From the NCBI GenBank assembly GCA_903891475.1, contig CAITEP010000019.1:1-51571 (forward strand): DNA of 51,571 bases. Direction: 5' to 3'. The position numbers were made by a program, and so were the translations under genes. Under the pieces are notes generated by a model. It ran no database searches, was not told the origin of the DNA, and saw only the letters and a program-made list of their open reading frames with translations. Shown piece by piece: positions 16,502-25,600 of the stretch. The stretch's first letter is position 1. Each line of letters starts with the position of its first letter. This DNA comes from an uncultured Mucilaginibacter sp. GTDB lineage: Bacteria > Bacteroidota > Bacteroidia > Sphingobacteriales > Sphingobacteriaceae.

Positions 16502-17884
16502 ATGAAATTTAATACCATTATTGCGCTTACGTTTATTCTATTTTGCGCTACGTTCAAAGTAAATGCTCAAGATTCCTTAATGATCAGAAAAATTTACGAC
16601 GAAGCTCTGGTAAACGGAAAGTGCTATGAAAACCTCCATTATTTATGTAAAGACATAGGCCCACGTCTAAGTGGGTCAACCAATGCCCAAAAAGCAATTG
16701 AATGGGGTAAAACATTGATGGAAAGCTACGGTTTTGACCGTGTTTTTTTACAGGAAGTAATGGTACCACATTGGGTACGTGGCGCGAAGGAAACTGGTGA
16801 AATTATAATTGATGATAAAAAAATACCCGTACCAATTTGTGCCTTGGGCATGTCGATAGCTACTCCAAATGATGGTATTAACGCGAAGGTAATTGAAGTT
16901 AGTAGTTTAAAACAGTTAGATACATTGGGTGAGGCAGCAATAAAGGGAAACATTGTATTTTTTAATCGCCCATTCGACCCACGCTTTATTGAAACAGGCA
17001 GGGCTTATGGAACAGCAGGCGATCAACGATTTATGGGACCAGCAGCAGCTGCAAAATATGGAGCGGTTGGTGCGATAGTTCGCTCGTTAACCGAAATAAT
17101 TGATGATTATCCGCATACCGGGGCAACACTATCAAGTGGCAAAACTATCCCAGCAGCAGCAATATCAACCAAAGCTGCCGATATGTTGAGCATCCTACTA
17201 AAAGGCAATCAAAACGTTTTAAAGTTTAGGTTTAAACAAAATTGCAAACTATTGCCCGATACTTTGTCGTACAATGTGGTTGGAGAAATGACAGGTTCAG
17301 AAAACCCTAATAAGTTTATTACAGTAGGTGGTCACCTTGATTCATGGGATTTGGCCGAAGGGGCAAATGACGATGGAACTGGTATTATGCAATCATTAGA
17401 AGTTTTAAGAATATTAAAATCAGTTGGTTACAAGCCTAAAAACTCTATCAGGGCAGTGTTTTTTATTAACGAGGAAAATGGCGATAAAGGTGGCGTAAAA
17501 TATGCTGAACTTGCTGTTAAAAATAAAGAAGACCATATTGCAGCCATTGAAACTGATGAAGGCGGATTTACACCTCGAGGTTTTGGCTTTTCGGGCTTAC
17601 CTACAGGAGTATTGAAAAAAATTAACCAAAACTGGAAGCCGCTATTAGAGCCTTATGAAGCTGATAGGCTAATAGCTGGTGGTGGTGGTGCAGATATTGA
17701 ACCTTTGAAAACCGCTTCTAAAGACGTGGTAATTATAGGATATTTGCCGGATTCACAACGTTATTTCGATTTACACCACTCGGCTAAGGATGTTTTTGAA
17801 AATGTAAATAAGCGCGAATTGGAATTAGGCTCGGCAGCAATGGCGGCGCTGGTTTATTTGATTGACCAAAAAGGGCTAAAATAG
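16502..17884 (+). CDS. M28-family metallopeptidase (carboxypeptidase Q-like)
   Basis: An exported zinc peptidase of 460 residues. The signal peptide MKFNTIIALTFILFCATFKV ends near NAQ; an in-frame ATG at 16496 would add two residues. A protease-associated insert lies at about 120-245. The catalytic domain has GGHLDSWD (His278, Asp280), ANDDGTG (bridging Asp290), NEENGDKGG (Glu324/Glu325, catalytic base and ligand), ETDEGG (Asp352) and the late DLHHSAKD. This full co-catalytic zinc set resembles plasma glutamate carboxypeptidase (carboxypeptidase Q). It probably trims peptides in the periplasm. It sits 44 bases after recG and 46 before the MFS gene; operon membership is possible but unproven. 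Confidence 0.92.
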   Translation: MKFNTIIALTFILFCATFKVNAQDSLMIRKIYDEALVNGKCYENLHYLCKDIGPRLSGSTNAQKAIEWGKTLMESYGFDRVFLQEVMVPHWVRGAKETGEIIIDDKKIPVPICALGMSIATPNDGINAKVIEVSSLKQLDTLGEAAIKGNIVFFNRPFDPRFIETGRAYGTAGDQRFMGPAAAAKYGAVGAIVRSLTEIIDDYPHTGATLSSGKTIPAAAISTKAADMLSILLKGNQNVLKFRFKQNCKLLPDTLSYNVVGEMTGSENPNKFITVGGHLDSWDLAEGANDDGTGIMQSLEVLRILKSVGYKPKNSIRAVFFINEENGDKGGVKYAELAVKNKEDHIAAIETDEGGFTPRGFGFSGLPTGVLKKINQNWKPLLEPYEADRLIAGGGGADIEPLKTASKDVVIIGYLPDSQRYFDLHHSAKDVFENVNKRELELGSAAMAALVYLIDQKGLK

Positions 17885-17919
17885 TTTCAATTATAAAATT
17901 ATTTAAAACAATTACTTAT

Positions 17920-17925
17920 AAGGAG
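17920..17925 (+). promoter_or_regulatory. Shine-Dalgarno site deciding a TTG start
   Basis: AAGGAG lies five bases before the TTG at 17931. Such a site is unusual here, since most genes in the window have AT-rich leaders without one. An in-frame TAA just upstream excludes a longer protein, so this site supports the TTG start. Confidence 0.55.
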
Positions 17926-17930
17926 CCATA

Positions 17931-19205
17931 TTGACAAACCAAGACATCATCGAACCCAAAAAAGATCCATTTGCCGCGTTAAGGTACAAAGCATTTCGCA
18001 CTTATATTAGTATGCGCTTTTTTTTCACGTTTGCTTACCAAATGCAAGCGGTTATAATTGGCTTTCACATTTATAAGCTAACAAAAAATCCATTTGCATT
18101 GGGTTTGGTAGGTTTATGCGAAGCTATTCCTGCTATTACAATCGCTCTTTACGGAGGCTATGTAGCTGATAAGTCCGAAAAACGCAAAATGTTGCTTACC
18201 ATATCTTCCCTGGTATTTACCTCCTCAATGGTCATGTTTTTCGTAACATCAAAGGAGGCAGTTGGATATATCCATTATAGCTGGATAGTTCCTATTATTT
18301 ACATGATGATATTTTTAAACGGCTTGGCAAGAGCATTTTATGGCCCAGCAACATTTTCCATTTACGCGCATAGTATTCCTAAAGAAATCTACCCAAATGG
18401 AAGTACATGGAGCAGTTCAAGTTGGCAAATAGCCTCTATTTTAGGTCCGGCCGCAGGAGGCTTAATTTATGGTTATTATGGTATTACGATAACCTTTGTT
18501 GTGATTTTGATTTTTCTAATAATCTCAATTATATTGATAAGTTTCCTGAAAAAACACCCACCAGTTTTTGTACCAAAGGAAAGCATATGGAATAGTTTAT
18601 CAGAAGGGATTGATTTTGTATTTAAAAGTAAAATGCTCATTTGGGCCATGAGCCTCGATTTGTTTTCTGTTTTTTTTGGTGGAGCAGTCGCCTTATTACC
18701 AGTATTTGCTCATGACATTTTGAAAGTGGGAGCACAAGGACTTGGCTTTATGAGGGCAACATCTTCACTAGGGGCTGTATTAACCATGTTGGTAATGGCC
18801 AGATTTTCACCTATGGGAAAACCTTGGCGTAATTTGCTAATAGCAGTGACCGGTTTTGGCGCGTCCATAATTTGTTTTGGCTTATCAACCAGTTTTTATT
18901 TGTCGCTATTATTCTTATTTACTGAAGGAGCATTTGATAGCGTAAGTGTAATTATCAGAGGCACCATCATGCAGTTGTTAACCCCCGACCATATGAGAGG
19001 TAGGGTATCGGCAGTAAATTCCATGTTTATTGGCAGTTCTAACGAAATTGGCGCTTTTGAATCTGGCACGGCAGCAAAACTTTTAGGCACTGTTCCCTCT
19101 GTTATATTTGGAGGATCAGTAACTATATTTATCGTTACCATCACTTACCTAAAAACTAAAAAATTATTGCCACTCTCCCTAAACGAGATACAAGCACCTG
19201 ATTAG
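17931..19205 (+). CDS. MFS transporter (MFS_3 / EntS-like exporter family)
   Basis: A 424-residue inner-membrane protein with about 12 hydrophobic helices. It starts cytoplasmic (DIIEPKKDPFAALRYKAFRTY) and carries the loop 2-3 motif A-like GYVADKSEKRK at about residue 80 between helices 2 and 3. The fold and the LRYKAFR..ISMRFFF opening resemble the MFS_3 group, which includes the enterobactin exporter EntS and many drug exporters. The substrate is unknown. The start codon is TTG, supported by the AAGGAG site five bases upstream. Its end faces the minus-strand deacetylase-like gene across the inverted repeat array. Confidence 0.9.
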   Translation: MTNQDIIEPKKDPFAALRYKAFRTYISMRFFFTFAYQMQAVIIGFHIYKLTKNPFALGLVGLCEAIPAITIALYGGYVADKSEKRKMLLTISSLVFTSSMVMFFVTSKEAVGYIHYSWIVPIIYMMIFLNGLARAFYGPATFSIYAHSIPKEIYPNGSTWSSSSWQIASILGPAAGGLIYGYYGITITFVVILIFLIISIILISFLKKHPPVFVPKESIWNSLSEGIDFVFKSKMLIWAMSLDLFSVFFGGAVALLPVFAHDILKVGAQGLGFMRATSSLGAVLTMLVMARFSPMGKPWRNLLIAVTGFGASIICFGLSTSFYLSLLFLFTEGAFDSVSVIIRGTIMQLLTPDHMRGRVSAVNSMFIGSSNEIGAFESGTAAKLLGTVPSVIFGGSVTIFIVTITYLKTKKLLPLSLNEIQAPD

Positions 19206-19387
19206 CTTTTTTGGTGAGCGGTCAATGGTGAGTGGTCAGTAGTTAATGGTGAATAGTCAACGGTGAATAAGAAATATTTTAAAAAAACAATCCTTTAAAA
19301 TTTTATACTCACCACTCACTTACTCACCATTCACCAACTAACTCACCACTCACTTTCACACCATTCACTTACTCACCATTCACTAAC
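19206..19387 (+). repeat. Inverted array of short TCACCATTCAC-like units between convergent genes
   Basis: The left part (about 19213-19267) repeats GGTGAGCGGT, GGTGAGTGGT, GGTGAATAGT and GGTGAATAAG. After an AT-rich centre (19268-19305), the right part (about 19306-19387) repeats the complementary units ACTCACCACTCACT, ACTCACCATTCACC, ACTCACCACTCACT and ACTCACCATTCACT. The two halves can pair as a long imperfect hairpin or cruciform. The array fills the gap between the stop of the MFS gene and the stop of the deacetylase-like gene, so it may serve as a bidirectional terminator or is a slippage-grown intergenic repeat. Confidence 0.75.
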
Positions 19388-20377
19388 CTACTTAAACTCC
19401 TCATCAACACTTTCTCTCAAATCATATAATATCCACTGCTTCTTTTTAATGGCACTAGATTCTGCTTTTAGTAGCGATATAAAATCATTCACGCCTACCG
19501 GTTCATTACCATTGCCATGTATCAACACAATGCTGCCAGCATGTGGCTGCTGCCCTTTGGCTAGCCATGCATCCGATCCAATAGGAATTAAACCAAAACC
19601 AGTAAGGGTATAAACCAATTGCTGGTTTGATATTAAACCCGGGAACCTAAAAAAAACTGATGGTAATAATCCGTTTTTAAGCATGTCCTTTTCTGTTTCC
19701 AAAACCTCCTTAGTAATATCTGTACCCGGCTCTAGTAAAAAATTCTCCTTTAACGGAAGCTTTGCGCTCACACGGTGGTTATAGGAATGATTTATCCAAG
19801 TAATATAAATTTCATGTTCGTTTTGCAGTTGTTTTAGCCATTGCAAATCTGCTTGATGTTTATTCATCCAAAGTCCCGAAACTGACAGGGCAATGGGTAC
19901 TGGTTTCTCTATATATTGAAATTGCTTAACTATGTCTGTAAAAACTATCCTATCCAAGGGGCGATGTGATGGACAAAGGTCGGCGGTCAAATTAATGCCT
20001 GATTCATTTGGGATACCTGTTTCTATACCAGCATCCTGTATATTTTTTGATTGCTTTTCGGCTTTTTTAAGAGCTTTCAAATACGGGGTGTTTTTAAAAA
20101 AATCCCTTGCCGCTGGGAAAGACATCTGTTTTACTTGATAAATTTCTGCTTCATCAATCCTAGTTTCCAAAGTTTGAGGGTTTACCAACATAAAATAGGT
20201 TTTACCCAATTCCTCAAACTTTCGTAAAATCATATAATCCTGCGGAAAATTATGTGCCCAGCCATAATAAACCTGATAATTAGTAATTTTTGTATAGGAT
20301 GATTGGGCTAATAGACTAGCACAAAACCCTATCAACATGTTAAAAAATATAAAAAAAAACTTTAATCTCTTGGTCAT
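19388..20377 (-). CDS. Polysaccharide deacetylase-like exported protein
   Basis: A 329-residue protein with a signal peptide (MTKRLKFFFIFFNMLIGFCA, cleavage near LLAQS). From about residue 125 the NodB-like fold is recognisable: NLTADLCPSHRPLD stands in for the TFDDGP metal motif, TWINHSYNHRVS is the H-x3-H zinc motif, and FFRFPGL corresponds to the RxPY motif. The later VLIHGNG segment holds the usual catalytic His. Members remove N- or O-acetyl groups from peptidoglycan or polysaccharide. The first motif is divergent, so the activity is likely but not certain. The first 110 residues are family-specific and unassigned. It is divergent from pdxJ. Confidence 0.72.
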   Translation of the reverse strand: MTKRLKFFFIFFNMLIGFCASLLAQSSYTKITNYQVYYGWAHNFPQDYMILRKFEELGKTYFMLVNPQTLETRIDEAEIYQVKQMSFPAARDFFKNTPYLKALKKAEKQSKNIQDAGIETGIPNESGINLTADLCPSHRPLDRIVFTDIVKQFQYIEKPVPIALSVSGLWMNKHQADLQWLKQLQNEHEIYITWINHSYNHRVSAKLPLKENFLLEPGTDITKEVLETEKDMLKNGLLPSVFFRFPGLISNQQLVYTLTGFGLIPIGSDAWLAKGQQPHAGSIVLIHGNGNEPVGVNDFISLLKAESSAIKKKQWILYDLRESVDEEFK

Positions 20378-20414
20378 TGTTTTAATTGGTATACCATTTC
20401 GAAATTAGTATTTA

Positions 20415-20422
20415 TATGTTTG
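20415..20422 (+). promoter_or_regulatory. -7 promoter element candidate for pdxJ
   Basis: TATGTTTG matches TAnnTTTG and lies 58 bases before the pdxJ ATG, in the divergent 102-base gap. No -33 TTTG is visible at the usual distance. Confidence 0.35.
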
Positions 20423-20479
20423 CAATAAGAATAAGGAAATGAAAAAAGGAAAGTTTTAAATTTAAAAAACGAAAATAGC

Positions 20480-21196
20480 ATGAAACGTCTCTCCGTAAAT
20501 ATAAATAAAATCGCTACCCTTCGTAATTCACGTGGGGGTAACAACCCTAATTTGATACAGGTAGCCTTAGATTGTGAGCGCTTTGGCGCTCAGGGCATAA
20601 CCGTACATCCAAGGCCCGATGAAAGGCATATCAGGTACAATGATGTATTTGAATTGAGAAAAATAGTCACAACCGAATTTAATATCGAAGGCAATTGTCA
20701 AGAGCAAAAATTTGTGGAACTTGTTTTAGCTAATAAACCCGAACAAGTTACCCTAGTGCCTGATGCATTAGGTCAGCTAACATCCAATCATGGCTGGGAT
20801 ACTGTTACCAACCAAAATTATTTAAGAGAAATTATAAAAATATTTAAAGGCGCGGGCATACGTGTTTCTATATTCGTGGACCCCATTCCCGAAATGGTAG
20901 AAGGAGCTGCAACAACTGGAACCGACAGGATTGAACTCTATACCGAAGCATACGCCACTCATTTTCACCAAGGTAAAGAATTGGCTATTGCACCCTATAT
21001 TGAAGCCGCAAAGATTGCCAACCAAGCAGGATTAGGCATTAATGCCGGGCACGACCTCGACTTGCATAACCTTGCTTTTTTTGCCAAAAACTTACCTCAT
21101 CTTGATGAGGTAAGTATTGGTCATGCGCTTATATGCGATGCGCTTTATTATGGCTTAGAAAACGCCATACAAATGTATTTGGGTAAATTGGCTTAA
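20480..21196 (+). CDS. pdxJ: Pyridoxine 5'-phosphate synthase
   Basis: A 238-residue TIM-barrel enzyme that condenses 1-deoxyxylulose 5-phosphate with 3-amino-2-oxopropyl phosphate to give pyridoxine 5'-phosphate, in the DXP-dependent vitamin B6 route. Visible signatures are [20 protein letters not shown] at the start, [13 protein letters not shown] (active-site His and phosphate-binding Arg residues), FNIEGNC, the loop [18 protein letters not shown], and [13 protein letters not shown] with EVSIGHALI near the C-terminus. Length and motifs are complete. It is followed 111 bases later by an unrelated glycosyltransferase. Confidence 0.98.
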   Translation: MKRLSVNINKIATLRNSRGGNNPNLIQVALDCERFGAQGITVHPRPDERHIRYNDVFELRKIVTTEFNIEGNCQEQKFVELVLANKPEQVTLVPDALGQLTSNHGWDTVTNQNYLREIIKIFKGAGIRVSIFVDPIPEMVEGAATTGTDRIELYTEAYATHFHQGKELAIAPYIEAAKIANQAGLGINAGHDLDLHNLAFFAKNLPHLDEVSIGHALICDALYYGLENAIQMYLGKLA

Positions 21197-21307
21197 AATA
21201 TTTGTTAAGGAATTTTGCTTTTTATCTTGAATCTTTTAAATTGAAGAGTTTAGCAGTTCAGGCTTTTGGCAAAAATCATAACTTTACACCCTGAAAAGTT
21301 TTGCTTA

Positions 21308-23026
21308 ATGCTTGTTAATCCTAAAAAAAAACCAATTCATTCAAACAAAATTATAATAGGCTTCCTGTTATTTTGGACGGTTTTAAATATCATTCAGGCA
21401 TCAACCCTAGAACTTCAGGCAGACGAGGCTTATTACTGGCTTTATTCCAAATATTTGGCATGGGGTTATTTCGACCATCCACCAATGGTAGCCATTTTAA
21501 TAAAGCTAGGCGATTCCATTGTGCACAATGAATTTGGCTTACGTCTGTTTACCATAATTTTCAGCACCTCATCCATATATCTGCTTTGGCTCATAGCAAA
21601 AAAATATGCTTTGGATGCCTATACATTTGTATTGACGGTATCAGGTATATTTATTTTCCACATCTATGGCTTTACCACTACCCCCGATGTTCCGTTGTTC
21701 TTCTTTACTGTATTGTTCTATTTTATTTATCAGCAATATCTAGAGAAAGATAATTGGCTACTGGCTATATTGTTGGGCGTTATTATAGCTTGTTTATTAT
21801 ACAGTAAATACAATGGTATATTATTGGTAGGTTTTACTGTACTTTCTAACATCAGCATTTTAAAACGTTGGTCGTTTTGGTTAATCACCTTTATAGCCAT
21901 ATCCTTATTTATTCCTCATATTTTATGGCAAATAAATCATGGTTATCCAACTATTAATTACCACCTCTTTGAGCGGTCGGATCCAAATTATAATTTTATC
22001 AATACCCTCTCCTACCTGCCAGCTCAGTTTTTAATGGCAGGGCCATTAATAGGTTGGTTTTTATTCTATAAGGCCTTTATCGTTAAAATTAAGGATGCTT
22101 TTTTACGTTGTTTGCTGGTAAACTGCGTAGGTACATTATTATTTTTCTTATTAGCGAGCGGGAAAGGCGAAGTACAGCCACAATGGACTTTTGTTTTATT
22201 TGCACCACTAGTGATATTAGCTTTATTGGGGATCAAACAATCGGGAGGCAAACCCAAATGGTTTGCAACGGTAGCCATCATAAACTTAAGCATTATTATT
22301 ATTGTCAGGATTATTGTAATTACCGGCTTTGGCTTTGCCCGGACTTATGGGCACCTAAAAAGCTATTATGGGTTTAAAGAATGGACGAACGTGGTAAAGC
22401 AACATGCAGGAGACCATTTTATAGTAATGAACGATGGCTTTCAGGATCCTGCCAAATACAATTATTATACGAATAGCCTTAAGTGTTTTTCGTATGATGA
22501 CAGGGGCTATAGGCGCACCCAGTTTGAAATTTGGCCAATGGAAGATAATATGCAACATGAAAAGGTGTATTACCTTACTGATAATTTCATAAAAGGAATT
22601 TCTACCGATTCTATTAAATTGGAAGCTGGCACTTGGTATGGTGGTTGGGTTAATGATTTCAGGTCGTACCAAAAAATAAATTTTGAGCCTGAGGTTGAAA
22701 AGTTATCCGCCATAGCAGGACAAAAAATCAACCTGAAAATTATATTTACCAATCCGTATCCCTACCCAATTGATTTCAGCAACAAATACAAACTACGTGC
22801 GGTATCATTGGAGATATGTTTAATAAATAGTCATGGTGCAATGACAATAATAAAAGCACCCGAAACTTTTAATGCTATAAAGCTAAAACAAAGTCAAATA
22901 GCCAATTACCAAATTAATATTGTCGCGCCAAAAAGCTCAGGCAATTATGAATTATTTTTTTCGTTAAAAGTAGACCCATTTCCTGGTAGCAAAAACAGCA
23001 AGGTGTTTAAACTAACTGTTAAATAG
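21308..23026 (+). CDS. Polytopic glycosyltransferase, GT39/ArnT-like (PMT_2 family)
   Basis: An integral membrane protein of 572 residues, started at the ATG at 21308 (MLVNPKKKPIHSNK); the longer frame would need a TTG at 21266. After a basic N-terminus comes a first helix and the catalytic periplasmic loop LQADEAYYWLYSKYLAWGYFDHPPM, the DE-containing signature of dolichyl/undecaprenyl-phosphate sugar transferases. About ten further helices reach to about residue 360. A soluble C-terminal part (about 370-572) ends in a beta-sandwich-like region. Family members move a sugar from a polyprenyl phosphate donor onto lipid A, glycan or protein outside the inner membrane. The acceptor is unknown, and no ArnC-like donor synthase is adjacent. 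Confidence 0.87.
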   Translation: MLVNPKKKPIHSNKIIIGFLLFWTVLNIIQASTLELQADEAYYWLYSKYLAWGYFDHPPMVAILIKLGDSIVHNEFGLRLFTIIFSTSSIYLLWLIAKKYALDAYTFVLTVSGIFIFHIYGFTTTPDVPLFFFTVLFYFIYQQYLEKDNWLLAILLGVIIACLLYSKYNGILLVGFTVLSNISILKRWSFWLITFIAISLFIPHILWQINHGYPTINYHLFERSDPNYNFINTLSYLPAQFLMAGPLIGWFLFYKAFIVKIKDAFLRCLLVNCVGTLLFFLLASGKGEVQPQWTFVLFAPLVILALLGIKQSGGKPKWFATVAIINLSIIIIVRIIVITGFGFARTYGHLKSYYGFKEWTNVVKQHAGDHFIVMNDGFQDPAKYNYYTNSLKCFSYDDRGYRRTQFEIWPMEDNMQHEKVYYLTDNFIKGISTDSIKLEAGTWYGGWVNDFRSYQKINFEPEVEKLSAIAGQKINLKIIFTNPYPYPIDFSNKYKLRAVSLEICLINSHGAMTIIKAPETFNAIKLKQSQIANYQINIVAPKSSGNYELFFSLKVDPFPGSKNSKVFKLTVK

Positions 23027-23062
23027 GACTATAAAATCATGGTAATAAATACAAAAGAAATA

Positions 23063-24151
23063 TCAATTATCACTAAATCGGGCTAAAACTTTCCTTCCAA
23101 AATCATAAACCACCTTAAAGCCTGGCTGGCTATCAGTTAATCTGCCTGGTGATTGGTGCAAGCCTAAAATGAATTGTCCTTTAAAGTGTTTACCTAAAAA
23201 TGCGGTATAAATAAAATCTAGCCTGTTATAAATAGGTTTTGAGTAAAATGGGTCGGAAAAAGTAAGGAAATTTGGGTCACCCTTATAAAATTCATCAAAT
23301 AGTGCTACTTTATGGTAAGATATAAAGAAACTTGCGATAAATCCTTCTGATAATCTGAACCCATAAACAGACCGCTCCCGGTATTCAGTCCCCATAGCAC
23401 CTGCCTCAATTTTCAATGAATCAAAAACAGTTTTATGACTTAAATTCAAACCTAATCTAAATTGTGCTCCTCCACTATCTCTAATATTTCCTGCGGTATC
23501 ACTTTTAGAACCCGCATTATGTTGGAATAAAAAATAATGTGATAAATATAAAACATGGTTAGGAAATGGTATAAATTTACCAATTTCTCCAGCCATAAAA
23601 ATATTTCTTTCGGTTGGTGTTTGCCTGCTCCACCAGTCAATCCAACCAGTTTCATATCCCATACTTGTATTAACCCTTAACAATAAGCCCTGAACATTTG
23701 GGCGAAAATATTGTACAGTATCGTTTAATAACGATCTTGGATAATCCAACAATTGGTTTCTTGGGAACTCACCTGCATTAAATAATAAGTGTTTGCTAGT
23801 GTAACTGTAATAAATTACTGGATCAACCCTAACAAAATAAGGTACACCGCCAAATTCGTGCAAAGCGTTTGTACCGAAAACAAAATGATTTAAACTGTCA
23901 ACATTCAATCCCAAATCGAATTCAGTCCGTGTGCCTGAAATTGTTTTCCTTAATGGTATCAAGGCATCATATTCATGGTCGTCTAAAAAAGCAAAACCAT
24001 TGAAATGGATATCTAAAGTATTAGTCTTTTTATCAAACAGAATATTTTGATTTTTTTTACTGGTATCTAAGGTTTTTCTTTGATCCTGCGAATATAAAAG
24101 TGAAGTTGAAAGAAGTATAATGAAAATTAATAGGTATTTTATTTTTGTCAT
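23063..24151 (-). CDS. Exported protein of unknown function, probably outer-membrane beta-barrel
   Basis: A 362-residue protein I do not recognise. It has a clear signal peptide (MTKIKYLLIFIILLSTSLLY, cleavage near YSQ). The mature part is rich in alternating aromatic and polar strands such as HFVFGTNALHEFGG, VIYYSYTSKHLLFNAGEF and AQFRLGLNLSHKTVF. It ends in a strand, but with ARFSDN rather than a terminal aromatic. The pattern suggests an outer-membrane beta-barrel of about 12-16 strands. It is divergent from hutI (164-base gap), and its end faces the GT39-like gene 36 bases away. Confidence 0.6.
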   Translation of the reverse strand: MTKIKYLLIFIILLSTSLLYSQDQRKTLDTSKKNQNILFDKKTNTLDIHFNGFAFLDDHEYDALIPLRKTISGTRTEFDLGLNVDSLNHFVFGTNALHEFGGVPYFVRVDPVIYYSYTSKHLLFNAGEFPRNQLLDYPRSLLNDTVQYFRPNVQGLLLRVNTSMGYETGWIDWWSRQTPTERNIFMAGEIGKFIPFPNHVLYLSHYFLFQHNAGSKSDTAGNIRDSGGAQFRLGLNLSHKTVFDSLKIEAGAMGTEYRERSVYGFRLSEGFIASFFISYHKVALFDEFYKGDPNFLTFSDPFYSKPIYNRLDFIYTAFLGKHFKGQFILGLHQSPGRLTDSQPGFKVVYDFGRKVLARFSDN

Positions 24152-24315
24152 TTTACATGTTTATACGGCAAAAATACAAATCTGAACGTTAATTTAAAGA
24201 ATAGTTGACCGTATGGCAGCTAAATGCACTTTTTACCTCATTTATAAATGTTATTACTTGCACATTTATTATTTTGGCATTTTAAAACTGTGCACTCCAT
24301 TTTACATTTTCTTTA

Positions 24316-25524
24316 ATGAAGAAACTATTAGGCCCCTTTTCTCAAATACTTCCATTAACAAACCTAAAGTTAAAGGGCACTATAAGTGATGATTTACTTT
24401 GGGTAATTACCGATGGAGGAATAATTATTGAAAATGGTTTAATTATTGAAGTTGGCGAATTTGAAGAGCTTAGGAAAAAATATCCAGCGATACTCATTGA
24501 AGAAGTTGAGGAAGAAAGTGTATTACTACCAGGATTTATAGATTGCCATACCCATATTTGTTTTGCAGGCAGTCGCGCAAAAGATTATGCTTTACGGGCA
24601 CAAGGAAAAACCTATTTGGAAATAGCTAAAGCAGGTGGAGGAATTTGGGATTCGGTAACGCAAACGCGCAACGCAAGCGAGCACTTATTAACTGATTTAT
24701 TAGTTAAAAGAATAAACAGGCATTATAACGAAGGTGTAACCACCATCGAAATAAAAAGTGGCTATGGCTTATCAGTAGAACATGAATTAAAAGAATTAAG
24801 AGCCATTAAAGCAACCAGCGAAATAGCAAAAGCTAGCATTATACCAACCTGTTTAGCTGCACATATTCTTCCGAAAGATTTTGATGGCAATCATCAAGAG
24901 TATTTGGAATATGTTTTACAAGATTTATTGCCGATTTTAAAAGCAGAAAAACTGACAAATAGGGTTGATATTTTTATTGAGGATGGCGCTTTCAATGAGC
25001 ATGATGCTTTACAATATCTAACCAAAGCCAAACTATTAGGGTTTGAAATAACCGTACATGCCGACCAATTTAAAACAGGAGGCAGCAAAGTGGCTGTAGA
25101 AGTTGGGGCCTACTCTGCCGACCATTTGGAAGCAAGCGGAGATCTTGAAATAAAAATGCTAGCTACATCAAATACAGTTGCCGTAACATTGCCCGGAGCT
25201 TCGTTAGGCTTAGGCATGCAATATGCCCCTGCAAGGAAGTTGCTTGATGCTGGTGCCTGTTTGGCCATAGCAAGCGACTGGAATCCAGGTTCGGCTCCAA
25301 TGGGCGATTTGTTGATGCAAGCTGCTGTAATGGGTGCAGCTGAAAAACTAACAAGTGCTGAGATTTTTGCCGGACTTACATCAAGAGCAGCCACAGCCTT
25401 AGGATTGCATGATCGTGGTAGCCTAACACCGGGTTTTAGAGCCGATATGCAACAATACCCCTGCAATGATTACCGTGAAATATTATATCAGCAAGGTAAG
25501 CTAAAACCAATTTTAGTAGGTTGA
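24316..25524 (+). CDS. hutI: Imidazolonepropionase
   Basis: A 402-residue amidohydrolase that converts 4-imidazolone-5-propionate to N-formimino-L-glutamate, the third step of histidine degradation. The metal site GFIDCHTHICFAGSRAKDY holds His78 and His80. Substrate-binding TIEIKSGYGLSVEHELK, the metal-binding HADQFK and the late ASDWNPGSAPMGDL are all present. Length and motifs are complete. The next gene, 76 bases downstream, encodes FTCD, which uses the product. HutH and HutU are not found in the window. Confidence 0.97.
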   Translation: MKKLLGPFSQILPLTNLKLKGTISDDLLWVITDGGIIIENGLIIEVGEFEELRKKYPAILIEEVEEESVLLPGFIDCHTHICFAGSRAKDYALRAQGKTYLEIAKAGGGIWDSVTQTRNASEHLLTDLLVKRINRHYNEGVTTIEIKSGYGLSVEHELKELRAIKATSEIAKASIIPTCLAAHILPKDFDGNHQEYLEYVLQDLLPILKAEKLTNRVDIFIEDGAFNEHDALQYLTKAKLLGFEITVHADQFKTGGSKVAVEVGAYSADHLEASGDLEIKMLATSNTVAVTLPGASLGLGMQYAPARKLLDAGACLAIASDWNPGSAPMGDLLMQAAVMGAAEKLTSAEIFAGLTSRAATALGLHDRGSLTPGFRADMQQYPCNDYREILYQQGKLKPILVG

Positions 25525-25600
25525 AGTTTTGCTTTTAATTGCCATTTTTGAAAACTATTTGGTGGATTTTATTATTATTCCCAATTAATTACCAAACATT

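Noticed and set aside
19206..19387. Possible CRISPR array
   Set aside because: Units are short (7-14 bases), degenerate, in both orientations and without regular unique spacers; no cas genes nearby.
25110..25466. Long open frame antisense to hutI
   Set aside because: It lies wholly inside a complete, well-recognised gene, has no family features, and is a by-product of codon bias on the other strand.
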